From JAJRZL01 sp964557855 (GTDB lineage: Bacteria > Zixibacteria > MSB-5A5 > GN15 > FEB-12), in assembly GCA_964557855.1 (NCBI GenBank), contig CAZLBP010000002.1:1-64000 (forward strand): a stretch of DNA of 64,000 nt, written 5' to 3'. Position numbers and translations under genes: made by a program. The notes under the pieces are model-generated. The model ran no database searches. It saw only the letters and a list, made by a program, of their open reading frames with translations, and had not been told where the DNA came from. Shown here piece after piece: positions 17,245 to 27,055 of the stretch (its first letter is position 1; each line of letters starts with the position of its first letter).

Positions 17245-19411
17245 TCTCGGCCACTCTCAAAATCGCCGAAAAGCGTGAGTCTTGTTTCAGGCGGACCACA
17301 TCAGCATCGGAAGCCACCTCCAGAAACTTCTCATAGCTCTTCTTCACGTTCTTGATATCATCGTCAGCCATATAACACAACATCAGGAACTGATGTATGA
17401 GCGGATTCTCAGAGTCGACCGAGCGAGCGTCTTTGAAATGATCGATCGCCTTGTCGTAGCTGCCCTGCTTGAATCTGGCTTCGCCCAATCCGAAATACGC
17501 CTGGGTGTTGCGACTGTCATATCTGATAACGGTTTCGAAGTCCATTATCGCGCCCCGCTCTTCGTTCAGAGCCATGAAGACGTTGGCCCGACCAAGATAG
17601 CCCGTTATAGCCTTCTTGTCGATTTCGATCGCCTGATTGTAAGCCGTCAGCGAACGGCTGTAGTCCTTCTTCATCTGGTAAATTTCGGCCGCCTTGATGT
17701 AGTCACTGTAGGCTTTTTCCCATTCCTTGGCCCGACCGTACAATCCCGCGCGCGACATGTAGGCGTCGGCATAACTGGGCTTCAGCTTGATTGCCTGGGA
17801 ATAGTCGGCTATAGCCTGAGTCACGTCTCCATCCACTTGCGCACTTGAGCCGGAATAGAAGAAGTCTTCCGCGGTATACGACTTCCGCTTCTCCGTCTCA
17901 GACAAAGGCGTCAGCGCCACTTCCAGTGTGGCCGTCTTGCCCGCATTAAGGGCAATTTCTCCTCGGGCCGTCTGGTAGCCTTCTTTGGAGACTTCATAGC
18001 GGTATGTTTTTGGATTCAGGCGTTTGAAGGTCAGATTGCCGGCGCCCAGCACCGATCCGTCCAGCGCCACCCGCGCGCCCTCCACGTTTGCTTTGAGCTG
18101 CAGGTTGGCATACTCTGCCTTCGACGCAGTCTTCTTCCCGGAATCCTTGCTTGACGCAGCACTCGACCTGGGCTTCTCTGCCGTTTGCTTCTTCGTTGGG
18201 GTCGACTGTTCGCTGACGGGTTTGGCGCTGGATTCTTGCGTTCGTCCGCCGGAAGCGGCAGAGACAACCACGTTATCACTCTCCGGTTGCGGTTCTTGTG
18301 GCTTCAGCACGACCGCACTGACTTCTCCCGCTACCACGGTTGCGAAGTCCTGTCTCACTATCTCGTCTTCGATGACCAGGTTGTAGGCGTGTGTCCCCGG
18401 CGGCACCTTCTCGGATTTGAACAGTCCTTGAGCGTTGCTTTGGATTGTCTGCCCGATTTCCGGAAATCTGATCGTGGCGCCGTGCAAATAGGGTTGGTCG
18501 TTCTCATCGAGTACAATACCGATAATCTGCCCATCTTTGTCCACGCCGCCGCTTATGAAGAGGGAGCCGATGCCGATCAGGAGCAGTGCGAAGAGAACAG
18601 CGCCGCCGCCGATCATCAGCTTGGGATTGAACTGCTTGGGCCGTAGTTCATAAACGCGTTCGGCGATTGTCAGCTCGTCATTGGCGTACAGCGAGGAACG
18701 GCTTGGAAGTTGAATGTAGTTCTTATAGAAATAGGCTATTGCCCGACCTCGGTTGGCCATTTTGGGAGCCGGCAGATTCTCTTCGTGTTCCTCATTCTCA
18801 ACCAATATCGGCTGATCTTTCTCGGGCTTGTCTTTGTGGGGATCGATCGGGGTATTGGCGAACAGCTGGTCCATGGAACCCAGTTTGCGCTCCAGCGCCC
18901 TCTTGTCCTGTTCGCTCAGATAAGAAGCTTTGCCGTACAGGTTCTCTTCGATCCGCTTGACATCTTCGTCACTGAGCTTCGCGACTCCGTTGGTCTTCTC
19001 CTCATTCACGGCATCCGGTTTCGGGTCCGATACGGGAGAGGCCGTGGCCGTCGGTTCCTCCGGTTCATCGACACTCGGTGGCAGACTGGGCTCGGAACTG
19101 CCGATAACGTTTCCGTCATCTGTGAACAAATCGGCATCAGCAGACACCGGTTCCGGAGCCGTAGCTTCCCGCTCCAGGATTTGTTCGGGGCTCTCCAGTC
19201 CCAGGTCGTCGTCACCTGTAAAAGTCTTCTGTCCGCCCACGAATTCCCGGTCGTCGGTGTCTTTCTCCGTGACGACAAAGTCCAGCGTATCATCATCCGG
19301 TTTCGGCTTTGAAGATTTGTCGCGGGCCGATTGCAAGGCATGACCGCAGGAAGGGCAGAACTGCGCCTGGTTATCTATTTTTGCGAAGTTACAATTCGGA
19401 CAAACGCTCAA
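17237..19411 (-). CDS. Zinc-ribbon, PEGA and TPR-repeat membrane protein
   Basis: Start chosen at TTG 19411, because GAGGGA lies 6 bases before it and the product then opens at the zinc ribbon; the frame extends to GTG 19447 without a ribosome-binding site. About 724 residues. The N-terminal zinc ribbon is CPNC...CPSC. A long acidic, Pro/Glu/Asp-rich linker follows, then one membrane segment (about residue 270, AVLFALLLIGIGSLFI). Next come a carboxypeptidase-regulatory-like beta domain, a PEGA domain (KANVEGARVALDGSVLG ... EVSKEGYQT) and five to six TPR motifs ending the protein. Topology suggests a cytoplasmic ribbon and extracytoplasmic PEGA/TPR. It is probably a scaffold; no enzyme motif is seen. 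It overlaps the two-CW gene. Confidence 0.82.
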   Translation of the reverse strand: MSVCPNCNFAKIDNQAQFCPSCGHALQSARDKSSKPKPDDDTLDFVVTEKDTDDREFVGGQKTFTGDDDLGLESPEQILEREATAPEPVSADADLFTDDGNVIGSSEPSLPPSVDEPEEPTATASPVSDPKPDAVNEEKTNGVAKLSDEDVKRIEENLYGKASYLSEQDKRALERKLGSMDQLFANTPIDPHKDKPEKDQPILVENEEHEENLPAPKMANRGRAIAYFYKNYIQLPSRSSLYANDELTIAERVYELRPKQFNPKLMIGGGAVLFALLLIGIGSLFISGGVDKDGQIIGIVLDENDQPYLHGATIRFPEIGQTIQSNAQGLFKSEKVPPGTHAYNLVIEDEIVRQDFATVVAGEVSAVVLKPQEPQPESDNVVVSAASGGRTQESSAKPVSEQSTPTKKQTAEKPRSSAASSKDSGKKTASKAEYANLQLKANVEGARVALDGSVLGAGNLTFKRLNPKTYRYEVSKEGYQTARGEIALNAGKTATLEVALTPLSETEKRKSYTAEDFFYSGSSAQVDGDVTQAIADYSQAIKLKPSYADAYMSRAGLYGRAKEWEKAYSDYIKAAEIYQMKKDYSRSLTAYNQAIEIDKKAITGYLGRANVFMALNEERGAIMDFETVIRYDSRNTQAYFGLGEARFKQGSYDKAIDHFKDARSVDSENPLIHQFLMLCYMADDDIKNVKKSYEKFLEVASDADVVRLKQDSRFSAILRVAEND

Positions 19412-19536
19412 GGTAATCCCTCGTCGGTTAAACAGCTCATTTGTCACAAGTTATCGACGCCTCGGTCGAATTTCTTTAGACGTTCTCCCGGTCGAATACG
19501 TCCGTTATTATGATGAACTTGTTAGGAAATAATGGC

Positions 19537-19566
19537 TTGACACTGTTCAGAGCATTGATGTATACT
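19537..19566 (+). promoter_or_regulatory. Sigma-70-type promoter
   Basis: A perfect -35 TTGACA (19537-19542) and near-perfect -10 TATACT (19561-19566) are separated by 18 bases. It lies 60 bases before the lipoprotein gene at 19626. It is the best housekeeping-type promoter in the window. Confidence 0.7.
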
Positions 19567-19625
19567 CTACAGTTATGAAAACGAGAACATGTTTGCTTTA
19601 GGAGTTTCCTAGGAGGATTGTGTAG

Positions 19626-21023
19626 ATGACTAAGCGAGCTAAGAGACTATTCCCCATTGCCTTAAGCATTATTATAGCCGCTCTCTATTTCGGCTGTTCG
19701 CAACCGGATGATATTATTACTCCCGTCTCACTATCCAAGGTCAACCTGGATTTCCAATTGCTGCCGACTGCCCCTCTTGGAATGGCCTATGAGGTCTGGG
19801 TGACGGACAACCAGGACACCATTTCGCTCGGCAAGTTCAACTATGACCCGGCTATTAAGCGGGTTCTCGATGCGAACCGCCAACCCAGAGCCGAGCGGGA
19901 TACATTCGAGCTTCACGATGATCTGTTCGATTTCGAGTGGATGCTGGTATCCGTCGAAACCGAGCCCGATAATGATCTTAGCGCACCCGGACCGATCATG
20001 CTCCAGGACCGGATAACCGACCCCGGCCTGAATCCGATCGAATTGCGCTTCCCCGATTCCGACTCCATGTGGTTTAGTATCCTGGATTTCTTTCTCGTCT
20101 CCGTGTCCGATACCAACCGTTACGAAAATAACAGTTCCGGACTGTGGTTCGGAAATTATGCCGCCAGGCGCGACACGATTCGTGACGTCCTGGAGATATT
20201 GAGCTGGAGGATTGACTCGACTGTGTCGAATAATCCGGACAACCCGTATACGCCCACTACGGAGACAGAAGGACCTTCAATCGCAGTAATAGGGTATGAG
20301 TCGATTTCACTGGAGACCATTGAAGTGCAGTTCGGATTCGAAAAGGAGACGACTGTTGTTCTCGATACGGTTCCGATAAGGGAAACCAGAACGGATCCTC
20401 CTTTCTTGTTCACAGTGCCGTTTTTTAATCTGCGATTCAGTCCTTACGATACCGTTGAGTATGATAGATTCGGTCAACAGGGAGAACCCTTCCCTGACTT
20501 CACCCCGTACGGCTGGCGTCTGAAAGGCTGGATAGTCTCCCCGCACATAGAGGAAGCCGGAGCAAGTCTGGGTAAAATGACTGAACCGGCCTGGAATATG
20601 CGCACAACGTATGACGGTCTGGACGGAGGCTTGTTGACAACCGGCACATTCGTCGCAATTGATCAACCCGATGACTCGGCGATCTACGTCAAGAGTGACC
20701 GCATCCCGTCGATTCCGGGGGACGAGTTCTTCCGGAACCTACCGAATAACGCTCCAGGTCCGATTGACTTGCTCCCGAATCAATCCGGGAATTCAGGAAC
20801 CGTATTTGTCACGCTGGAGCCGGAGAACATGCCGACCGACACTACCAATTTCCCCTTGATTGTGCTTGCCGGTAATATGCCGTCCGCAAGGAGCCAGATC
20901 GAAATAGTCGCCGCGATGGGGGACAGCATTCCTCCCTATAGGTTCGACATGCGCAACCACACCAACACCAATGACCCGTTCCGCGGATTTCCGAAGATTA
21001 CGGTGAGTGTGAGAAGATTCTAA
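19626..21023 (+). CDS. Putative lipoprotein of unknown function
   Basis: 465 residues; AGGAGG stands 9 bases before the ATG. The N-terminus is a hydrophobic signal ending at Cys24 (YFGC), consistent with a lipoprotein although the -3 position is unusual. The rest is acidic and beta-rich with many Asp/Pro segments (for example LPTAPLGMAYEVWVTDNQD). The early part resembles anti-sigma or fibronectin-like lipoproteins only vaguely. No family recognised. It has its own sigma-70 promoter and an intrinsic terminator, so it is a single-gene unit. Confidence 0.75.
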   Translation: MTKRAKRLFPIALSIIIAALYFGCSQPDDIITPVSLSKVNLDFQLLPTAPLGMAYEVWVTDNQDTISLGKFNYDPAIKRVLDANRQPRAERDTFELHDDLFDFEWMLVSVETEPDNDLSAPGPIMLQDRITDPGLNPIELRFPDSDSMWFSILDFFLVSVSDTNRYENNSSGLWFGNYAARRDTIRDVLEILSWRIDSTVSNNPDNPYTPTTETEGPSIAVIGYESISLETIEVQFGFEKETTVVLDTVPIRETRTDPPFLFTVPFFNLRFSPYDTVEYDRFGQQGEPFPDFTPYGWRLKGWIVSPHIEEAGASLGKMTEPAWNMRTTYDGLDGGLLTTGTFVAIDQPDDSAIYVKSDRIPSIPGDEFFRNLPNNAPGPIDLLPNQSGNSGTVFVTLEPENMPTDTTNFPLIVLAGNMPSARSQIEIVAAMGDSIPPYRFDMRNHTNTNDPFRGFPKITVSVRRF

Positions 21024-21049
21024 TACGACAAGGCAGTAAGTTAAACCAG

Positions 21050-21077
21050 AGACCGGCGTCCTATCGCCGGTCTTTTT
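21050..21077 (+). terminator. Intrinsic terminator of the lipoprotein gene
   Basis: AGACCGGCG (21050-21058) and CGCCGGTCT (21065-21073) form a perfect 9-bp stem, loop TCCTAT, followed by five T. Confidence 0.92.
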
Positions 21078-21225
21078 GTTTCCGACTGAAACGATATCCA
21101 GCGGCTATGCCGAGCAATCATGTGATTATTGGCTGAAGTCCACGGTGCTGACGACGTAGGCGCACCTGTATGCGGTTCACTCTCAATGACTTAAAACAAT
21201 GAAGATGCCGGACGATAGTTTATCC

Positions 21226-21254
21226 TTGCGTTTTATTTCACAAGCCAATATATT
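21226..21254 (+). promoter_or_regulatory. Candidate promoter of hppA
   Basis: TTGCGT (21226-21231) and TATATT (21249-21254) are 17 bases apart, about 70 bases before the start codon. Both boxes deviate from consensus. Confidence 0.45.
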
Positions 21255-21325
21255 CCGCGCTATTGGTTATGTGGAGAATATGTGTAAGTTAGTCAATGTA
21301 GAATCTTAAAAAGGAGTCGCAGTTC

Positions 21326-23341
21326 ATGAATGTCGGCATGTTGTCAGCAGGCATTGGAATCATCGGGGTTATCTTCGCCCTGATTCTCTTTGCCTGGATC
21401 AAAAGCAAGCCAACCGGAACGGACCTGATGAAAGAGATCGCAGACACGATCCACCACGGGGCGATGGTATTCCTCCGACGGGAATACAGCATTCTGGTTG
21501 TCTTCATCATAATCGTCTTTGCGTTGCTGGCCTGGCGGATCGGTCTGAACAATGGATTCGCCTTCCTCGGTGGGGCGGGCTGTTCCATGTTGGCCGGATT
21601 CATCGGTATGCAAGCGGCAACGCGGGCCAATGTCCGAACCACAGCCGCCGCCAAAGACAAAGGCCAAGCTGCCGCACTCTCGATTGCCTTTTCCGGGGGG
21701 GCGATTATGGGTACCATCGTCGCCGCGCTGGGACTGGTCGGAGTCGGTATTGCCTTTTATTTCTTCGGCGGCGATCCCGAAACCGCATCGGTTATCAATG
21801 GCTTCGCTATGGGTGCTTCCTCGATCGCCCTCTTTGCACGTGTCGGCGGCGGTATCTTCACTAAGGCTGCCGATGTCGGCGCGGACCTGGTGGGCAAGGT
21901 GGAAGCCGGCATTCCTGAGGACGATCCCCGTAACCCGGCGGTCATTGCCGACAACGTCGGCGATAACGTCGGTGACACGGCCGGCATGGGTGCCGACTTG
22001 TTTGAATCTTATGTCGGCTCGGTAATCGCCACTGTTGCCATTGGAGCCACTGCATCCGCAACCAAACTCGGCCTGGACCAGACCATGATGGTTACGGGTG
22101 ACATGAGAGGTGCGTACATGCAGCTGCCGCTGCTGATTGTGGCCTTCGGCGCCCTCGCCTCCATTCTGGGCGTATTGTCGGTCCACCTCTTTTCCAAAAT
22201 GAACCCGGCTGCTACCCTGCGACTGGTCACCTATGTGGGGGCCGTTCTTATGCTGGCGGCATCCTACGTAATCATCGACCGGCTCGGCCTGGACAACAAA
22301 ATCTTCTGGGCCATTGTCGCCGGTAATGTGGCTGGTATTGTACTGGGGCTTTTAACCGAATACTACACCGCGGCCAAACCGATTCGCGATATCGCCGAAT
22401 CATCGAAGACAGGAGCGGCAACTAACATTATCAACGGCCTGGCGGTCGGCATGCAGTCCGTCGCGCTGCCGATTGTTGTTATCTGTCTCGCCATCTGGGT
22501 CGGATACAGCTATGCCGGTCTTTACGGCATCGGTATTGCCGGTGTCGGTATGCTGGCCACGATCGGGGTGACGATGTCGGTCGATGCCTACGGCCCGATC
22601 GCTGACAACGCCGGCGGTATCTCGGAAATGGCCGGGCTGGGACCTGATGTCCGCAGTATTACCGACAGACTCGATGCTCTCGGCAATACGACCGCCGCCA
22701 TCGGCAAAGGCTTCGCCATCGGTTCCGCCGCCCTGACGGCTCTGGCTCTCTTCTCGGCCTACTCAGCCGCAGTCGACCTCAAAGTAATCAACATCCTCAA
22801 TCCCAACGTTGTCATCGGCTTCTTCATTGGCGGCGTGCTGCCGTTCTTCGTGGCCGCACTGACCATGACCGCCGTCGGTAAAGCCGCGGCCAAAATGGTT
22901 GAGGAAGTGCGACGGCAGTTCCGTGAAATCACCGGCCTGATGGAAGGTAAAGCCAAGCCGGATACCGCTCGGTGTGTCGACATTGCTACCACCGGCGCAC
23001 TGCGTCAAATGGTGCTGCCCGGTCTCACCGCCGTCTTGATGCCGATCATAATGGGTTATCTGGTTGGAAAGGAAGGACTGGGCGGTATGCTGGCCGGTGC
23101 TACCATGTCCGGCGTGATGATGGCCCTCATGATGGCCAACGCCGGCGGCGCCTGGGATAACGCCAAGAAATATATCGAAGGCGGGGCGCACGGAGGTAAA
23201 GGGTCCGACGCTCACAAGGCGGCCGTGGTCGGTGACACCGTCGGCGACCCCTTCAAAGACACGTCCGGACCGTCGATGAATATCCTCATCAAGCTCATGG
23301 CCATCGTGTCACTGGTTGTCGGAGCAGCCCTCTTTAAGTAG
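21326..23341 (+). CDS. hppA: Membrane-bound ion-translocating pyrophosphatase, K+-dependent type
   Basis: 671 residues with about 16 membrane segments, normal length for the family; AAGGAG is 9 bases before the ATG. The cytoplasmic catalytic signature DVGADLVGKVE followed by GIPEDDPRNPA and IADNVGDNVGDTAG starts near residue 185. A second acidic set near the C-terminus (GDTVGDPFKDTSGP) completes the diphosphate/Mg site. GNTTAAIGKG (about residue 453) has Ala where K+-independent enzymes have Lys, so K+ stimulation is expected from family rules. The enzyme hydrolyses pyrophosphate and pumps H+ or Na+ outward; the ion cannot be decided by eye. It is monocistronic with a promoter and terminator. 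Confidence 0.96.
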   Translation: MNVGMLSAGIGIIGVIFALILFAWIKSKPTGTDLMKEIADTIHHGAMVFLRREYSILVVFIIIVFALLAWRIGLNNGFAFLGGAGCSMLAGFIGMQAATRANVRTTAAAKDKGQAAALSIAFSGGAIMGTIVAALGLVGVGIAFYFFGGDPETASVINGFAMGASSIALFARVGGGIFTKAADVGADLVGKVEAGIPEDDPRNPAVIADNVGDNVGDTAGMGADLFESYVGSVIATVAIGATASATKLGLDQTMMVTGDMRGAYMQLPLLIVAFGALASILGVLSVHLFSKMNPAATLRLVTYVGAVLMLAASYVIIDRLGLDNKIFWAIVAGNVAGIVLGLLTEYYTAAKPIRDIAESSKTGAATNIINGLAVGMQSVALPIVVICLAIWVGYSYAGLYGIGIAGVGMLATIGVTMSVDAYGPIADNAGGISEMAGLGPDVRSITDRLDALGNTTAAIGKGFAIGSAALTALALFSAYSAAVDLKVINILNPNVVIGFFIGGVLPFFVAALTMTAVGKAAAKMVEEVRRQFREITGLMEGKAKPDTARCVDIATTGALRQMVLPGLTAVLMPIIMGYLVGKEGLGGMLAGATMSGVMMALMMANAGGAWDNAKKYIEGGAHGGKGSDAHKAAVVGDTVGDPFKDTSGPSMNILIKLMAIVSLVVGAALFK

Positions 23342-23369
23342 ACCCTCATTCAGCTTGATTGTTAGTAAT

Positions 23370-23403
23370 AAGGAAGTTACCTTCATTGGGTAGCTTCCTT
23401 TTT
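23370..23403 (+). terminator. Intrinsic terminator of hppA
   Basis: AAGGAAG-T-TACC pairs with GGTA-G-CTTCCTT (one mismatch), followed by TTTTTG, 29 bases after the stop. Confidence 0.88.
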
Positions 23404-23522
23404 GTATGAATAAAGTTGCCCCGGGCGCGGTACTGTGTGTAGATTATTGAGTTAAGTGAATGGGTTTCAATCTGAAACTTTCGGTGTGAGAGTCCGTTTA
23501 ACCAGAGAATAAGGAGATATTC

Positions 23523-24245
23523 ATGGAGCCAATGGATCAAGTCTCGAAAGAGCCACTGTCAAAGGAGGAAAGTTCGCTCGCATTAAAAGGTATCGCACAG
23601 GTCTTCTACGCGCCGTCGGAGTTCTTCTCAAAGCTGAGAAATCAGCCCAAAATCGTGGTGCCGTATATTGTCTATGCGATCCTCGTTGCCGCCTTTTTCT
23701 TGCTTGTTGTGGATTACATCGTTGAATTGCAAATGGATACACCTCAAGTTCAGGAACAGATCGACAGGGCCGGTATGTCCGAGGAGCAGATGCGCGGCAT
23801 CATGAAAATGACCACCTTAGGCGGCGGCATGGTAGCCATGCTCATTGTGCCGGTACTCGGCGCCTTGCTGGGTATGTTCTGGGGCAACTTCGTATTCGCC
23901 GGTAAAGCGACCTTCAGTCAAATTCTCTCCGTGATGCTGTATGGCGAAATCCTGTACATCATCGGGGCATTGCTTCACGTCCCATTGATCATTGCTAAGG
24001 ACAGCATGATGGTTTCTTATTCATTGGCGGTTCTGGCAGCGGACCAGGGGATGGACTCCATAGCCTACGTCGCCTTGTCGAAAATCAGTGTTTTTCATAT
24101 TTGGGAAATAATCGCCGTAGGTATCGGACTATCTGCGGTTTATGGTATTGGCCGCAACAAAGGCTATATCATATCTGTCTTATCGGTTGGTTTGCTGGCC
24201 GTGTTGCATGTGCTTATGACTGCCGTTGGCAGTATGTTCTCATAA
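23523..24245 (+). CDS. YIP1 family membrane protein
   Basis: 240 residues; AAGGAG lies 7 bases before the ATG. A cytoplasmic N-terminus with the hallmark VFYAPSEFFSKLR is followed by five predicted membrane segments (about residues 45-70, 100-125, 135-160, 180-205, 213-238). Bacterial YIP1 proteins are of unknown function; eukaryotic relatives act in membrane trafficking. It lies 18 bases before the TolC gene, on the same strand, so it is likely the first gene of the export operon. Confidence 0.85.
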   Translation: MEPMDQVSKEPLSKEESSLALKGIAQVFYAPSEFFSKLRNQPKIVVPYIVYAILVAAFFLLVVDYIVELQMDTPQVQEQIDRAGMSEEQMRGIMKMTTLGGGMVAMLIVPVLGALLGMFWGNFVFAGKATFSQILSVMLYGEILYIIGALLHVPLIIAKDSMMVSYSLAVLAADQGMDSIAYVALSKISVFHIWEIIAVGIGLSAVYGIGRNKGYIISVLSVGLLAVLHVLMTAVGSMFS

Positions 24246-24263
24246 TCATAAAGGAGACCATGA

Positions 24264-25673
24264 ATGAAATTCGGTATGCGTTTGTTTTTTGGACTGTTAC
24301 TCATTTTCCCCGGAGTGACTCCGGCCCAGGAGGTCCTTACGCTCGACGACTGCATCGAACTGGCTCTGCAGAACCGGGCTTCGATCATTGCCGCCCGTGG
24401 GTTCGAGGATCTCGCCAAAGCGGATCAGCGAGCCGCTTTGGGTGCGTTTCTGCCCAATGTCGACGCCGGCTACAATTATTCCGAGACCCGATCCCGGGAT
24501 ATTACTTCTGACGTGCAAGTGCCTGATGAATTTTCACAGATCCGATGGGATGCCGAGCAATTCAATCCCGAAACCGGCACGTGGGAACCCGCCCAGGTCG
24601 AAGCGAGTCGAACCATCAGTACCAAGATTGAAGAGATCGATCTGCCCGACCAGGACCGTACCAACAAGTCCCTCGACTTCACCGCCCGTATGTCGATACT
24701 CGATTTCTCCAATGTATTCGACTATATGGGTGCTCGATCGTCTCGGGCCAAAGCACGGTTGGATGTCATCGCCTCCGAACAGGACCTCATCCTGGCGGTC
24801 AAAACAGCCTACTACGCGTACCTGGCCAACGTCGAAAACGTGGCAGTTCAGGATCAGGCGGTAGAACGCAGCGAAGAACAGCTGAAACTCATCAATTCCA
24901 AATACGAACTGGGTTCGGCCTCGAAATCCGATGTCCTCAAGCAGAAAGTACAATCGGGCAACGATAAGCTGGCTCAACTGTCGGCTCGCAACGGCGTAAC
25001 GACCAGTCGCGCCGCGTTGGCCTATACCATCGGCATTGATCCCCGACGTAACGTCGAGTTCTCTACCGACTATACCGAACGCCAGTTCAAAGGCAGCCTG
25101 GAAGACGCGATCTCCTATGGTCTCGAACACAGGCCGAGCGTTCTCTCTCTGCAAAAGGACGTTGACGCGACCAGAAGTTATGCCCGCGCCCGGAGGGCCG
25201 GCTATTTACCGACTCTCTCCGGTTTCGCTTCACTGGCATTCACTGATGGCACCCGCGGCGATACCGTGACCTTCAACTTCTCCGACCGAAGCACCACGAT
25301 CGGCTTTCAAGTGAACTGGAACATATTCGACGGCTTCTTCCGGGAGCGTCAGATAACCAGCGCTCGGGTGGCTCACAATAACGCCAAGGCACTCCTGGCC
25401 GACGAGCGCAATCTCACTTCAAGCGCCATCCAGACCGCTTTTCTCGATATCGAACAACTCCAACAGCAGAAACAGGTCGCCGAAGAAACCGTCGCCTCGG
25501 CCCAGGAAGACATGAACATTACGCAAGAAAAATACAATCTCGGGGCAGCGACGATCCTCGATTTGCTGGTCGCACAGGTATCACTCCGGGATGCCCAGGT
25601 GGCGCTGATCAGGGTTGACTTTGATCTTAACGCCAAAGTCGCCGAACTCGAAAACGCTATGGGGAAGATGTAA
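24264..25673 (+). CDS. TolC family outer-membrane efflux protein
   Basis: 469 residues. AAGGAG precedes ATG 24264 by 7 bases; an ATG at 24260 in another frame is not used. A signal peptide (1-21) is followed by LTLDDCIELALQNRASI, the typical TolC start, and two OEP repeats. Each has long coiled-coil helices (for example around residues 180-240 and 365-440). The second half ends in GAATILDLLVAQVSLRDAQV. It should form the trimeric outer-membrane channel of a tripartite pump with the adaptor and ABC proteins encoded just downstream. The cell therefore has an outer membrane. Confidence 0.93.
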   Translation: MKFGMRLFFGLLLIFPGVTPAQEVLTLDDCIELALQNRASIIAARGFEDLAKADQRAALGAFLPNVDAGYNYSETRSRDITSDVQVPDEFSQIRWDAEQFNPETGTWEPAQVEASRTISTKIEEIDLPDQDRTNKSLDFTARMSILDFSNVFDYMGARSSRAKARLDVIASEQDLILAVKTAYYAYLANVENVAVQDQAVERSEEQLKLINSKYELGSASKSDVLKQKVQSGNDKLAQLSARNGVTTSRAALAYTIGIDPRRNVEFSTDYTERQFKGSLEDAISYGLEHRPSVLSLQKDVDATRSYARARRAGYLPTLSGFASLAFTDGTRGDTVTFNFSDRSTTIGFQVNWNIFDGFFRERQITSARVAHNNAKALLADERNLTSSAIQTAFLDIEQLQQQKQVAEETVASAQEDMNITQEKYNLGAATILDLLVAQVSLRDAQVALIRVDFDLNAKVAELENAMGKM

Positions 25674-25739
25674 CCGACTTAAGTTTAGCTCCATAATACG
25701 TGCACTCGTGATCGACACGAGTCAGGGGAAGTGGAAATA

Positions 25740-27053
25740 ATGGCAAGCAAGAAGAAGACGTTTATCATTATCGGTATAATCGCGGTCGTGGCAGTGATTA
25801 TCATTCTCAATCTGTCCATGTCCACCAGCAACGCCATCACTGTCAGTTCCGAAAAGGCCCAACTGCGCGATCTGGTGGAGGTCGTGTCGGCTTCCGGCCG
25901 CATTCAGCCCAAAACCAAAGTGGACATAACGTCCGAAATCAACGGCGAGATTATCGATTTGTATGTCCGCGAGGGGGACCGGGTGGAAGCCGGCGACTTG
26001 CTGGTCGTACTGGACACCGTGCAATTACGCTCGTCGGTGGACCAGGCCCGCTATGCCGTCAACGAAACCACCGCCCGCCTGGAAGGCGCCAAATCGGTTC
26101 TCGACCAGGCTCAGGAAGAGTACGAGCGTCAGGAACGCCTCTATAAGAACGACCTGACTTCGGAAACGGCATACAAGAACGCCAAATATGCGTACCAGAG
26201 CGCAAGGGCCACATACGAAGCCACCCAGGCTCAGGCCCAGCAGTGGCAGGCCGTCTATGAAAAGGAACTGGATAACTTCGAAAAGGCCATTATCAGGGCG
26301 CCCATGTCCGGTATTATTACCTTTCTCGACTGTGAGGAAGGTGAAATAGCCGCCGCCCAGACCGCTTTCACGCAGGGCAAGACGCTGATGACCATTTCCA
26401 ATCTCAATGTATTCGAGGTGGAAGTGGAGGTCGACGAAACCGAAATAACCAAAGTCGATCTGGGACAGGATGCTGATATCGAAGTGGATGCGTTTCCGGA
26501 CACGGTGTTTCCCGGTGAAGTGGTCGAGATTGGAAACACCGCAATTTACGAAGGGGTCACTTCCAGCAGCCAATCAACTAATTTCAGGGTCAAGGTGGTT
26601 TTCAAGGAGCCTAATGTAAAGATCAGGCCGGGCATGTCGGCCACCGTCGATATCACGACCGACAAACGTGAAAATGTGCTCACTATCTCGTATAGTGCCG
26701 TGGTTATGAGGACGGTTGACCTGGATTCACTAAGACGAGCTAATGAGCCTCCCCCGGCGGAAGAACCCATCACCGATGACGCCGGGATCCACGCTGCGGA
26801 GACCGCCGCCGTTGCTTCGCCAAGCCCCGACGAGGACGAGGCCAAAGAAGAACTCAAAGGCGTTTTTGTCATTCGTGACAACCAGGCTGCCTTCCAACCG
26901 GTTGAAACCGGTATCGCCGATCAGAAGTATATACAAGTGCGCACCGGACTCAACGAAGGCGACGTGGTTGTCTCCGGACCGTACCGGGTATTACGGACTA
27001 TTGAGAACGGAGACGAAGTCGAAGCTGAAAAAGAGAAGAAAGAAAGCGAGTAG
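25740..27053 (+). CDS. HlyD/MacA-type periplasmic adaptor
   Basis: 437 residues from ATG 25740 (AGGGGA about 11 bases upstream); a GTG three codons earlier is less well placed. One N-terminal membrane anchor (IIIGIIAVVAVIIILN) is followed by a biotinyl-lipoyl half-motif (GDRVEAGDLLVVLD). A coiled-coil hairpin of about 90 residues comes next, then the second lipoyl half (APMSGIITFLD) and a beta-barrel. A C-terminal Glu/Lys-rich tail ends the protein. Such adaptors join an inner-membrane ABC transporter to TolC. It is unusual in carrying an acidic Pro/Glu insertion around residues 345-375 within the C-terminal domain. Confidence 0.93.
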   Translation: MASKKKTFIIIGIIAVVAVIIILNLSMSTSNAITVSSEKAQLRDLVEVVSASGRIQPKTKVDITSEINGEIIDLYVREGDRVEAGDLLVVLDTVQLRSSVDQARYAVNETTARLEGAKSVLDQAQEEYERQERLYKNDLTSETAYKNAKYAYQSARATYEATQAQAQQWQAVYEKELDNFEKAIIRAPMSGIITFLDCEEGEIAAAQTAFTQGKTLMTISNLNVFEVEVEVDETEITKVDLGQDADIEVDAFPDTVFPGEVVEIGNTAIYEGVTSSSQSTNFRVKVVFKEPNVKIRPGMSATVDITTDKRENVLTISYSAVVMRTVDLDSLRRANEPPPAEEPITDDAGIHAAETAAVASPSPDEDEAKEELKGVFVIRDNQAAFQPVETGIADQKYIQVRTGLNEGDVVVSGPYRVLRTIENGDEVEAEKEKKESE

Positions 27054-27055
27054 CC

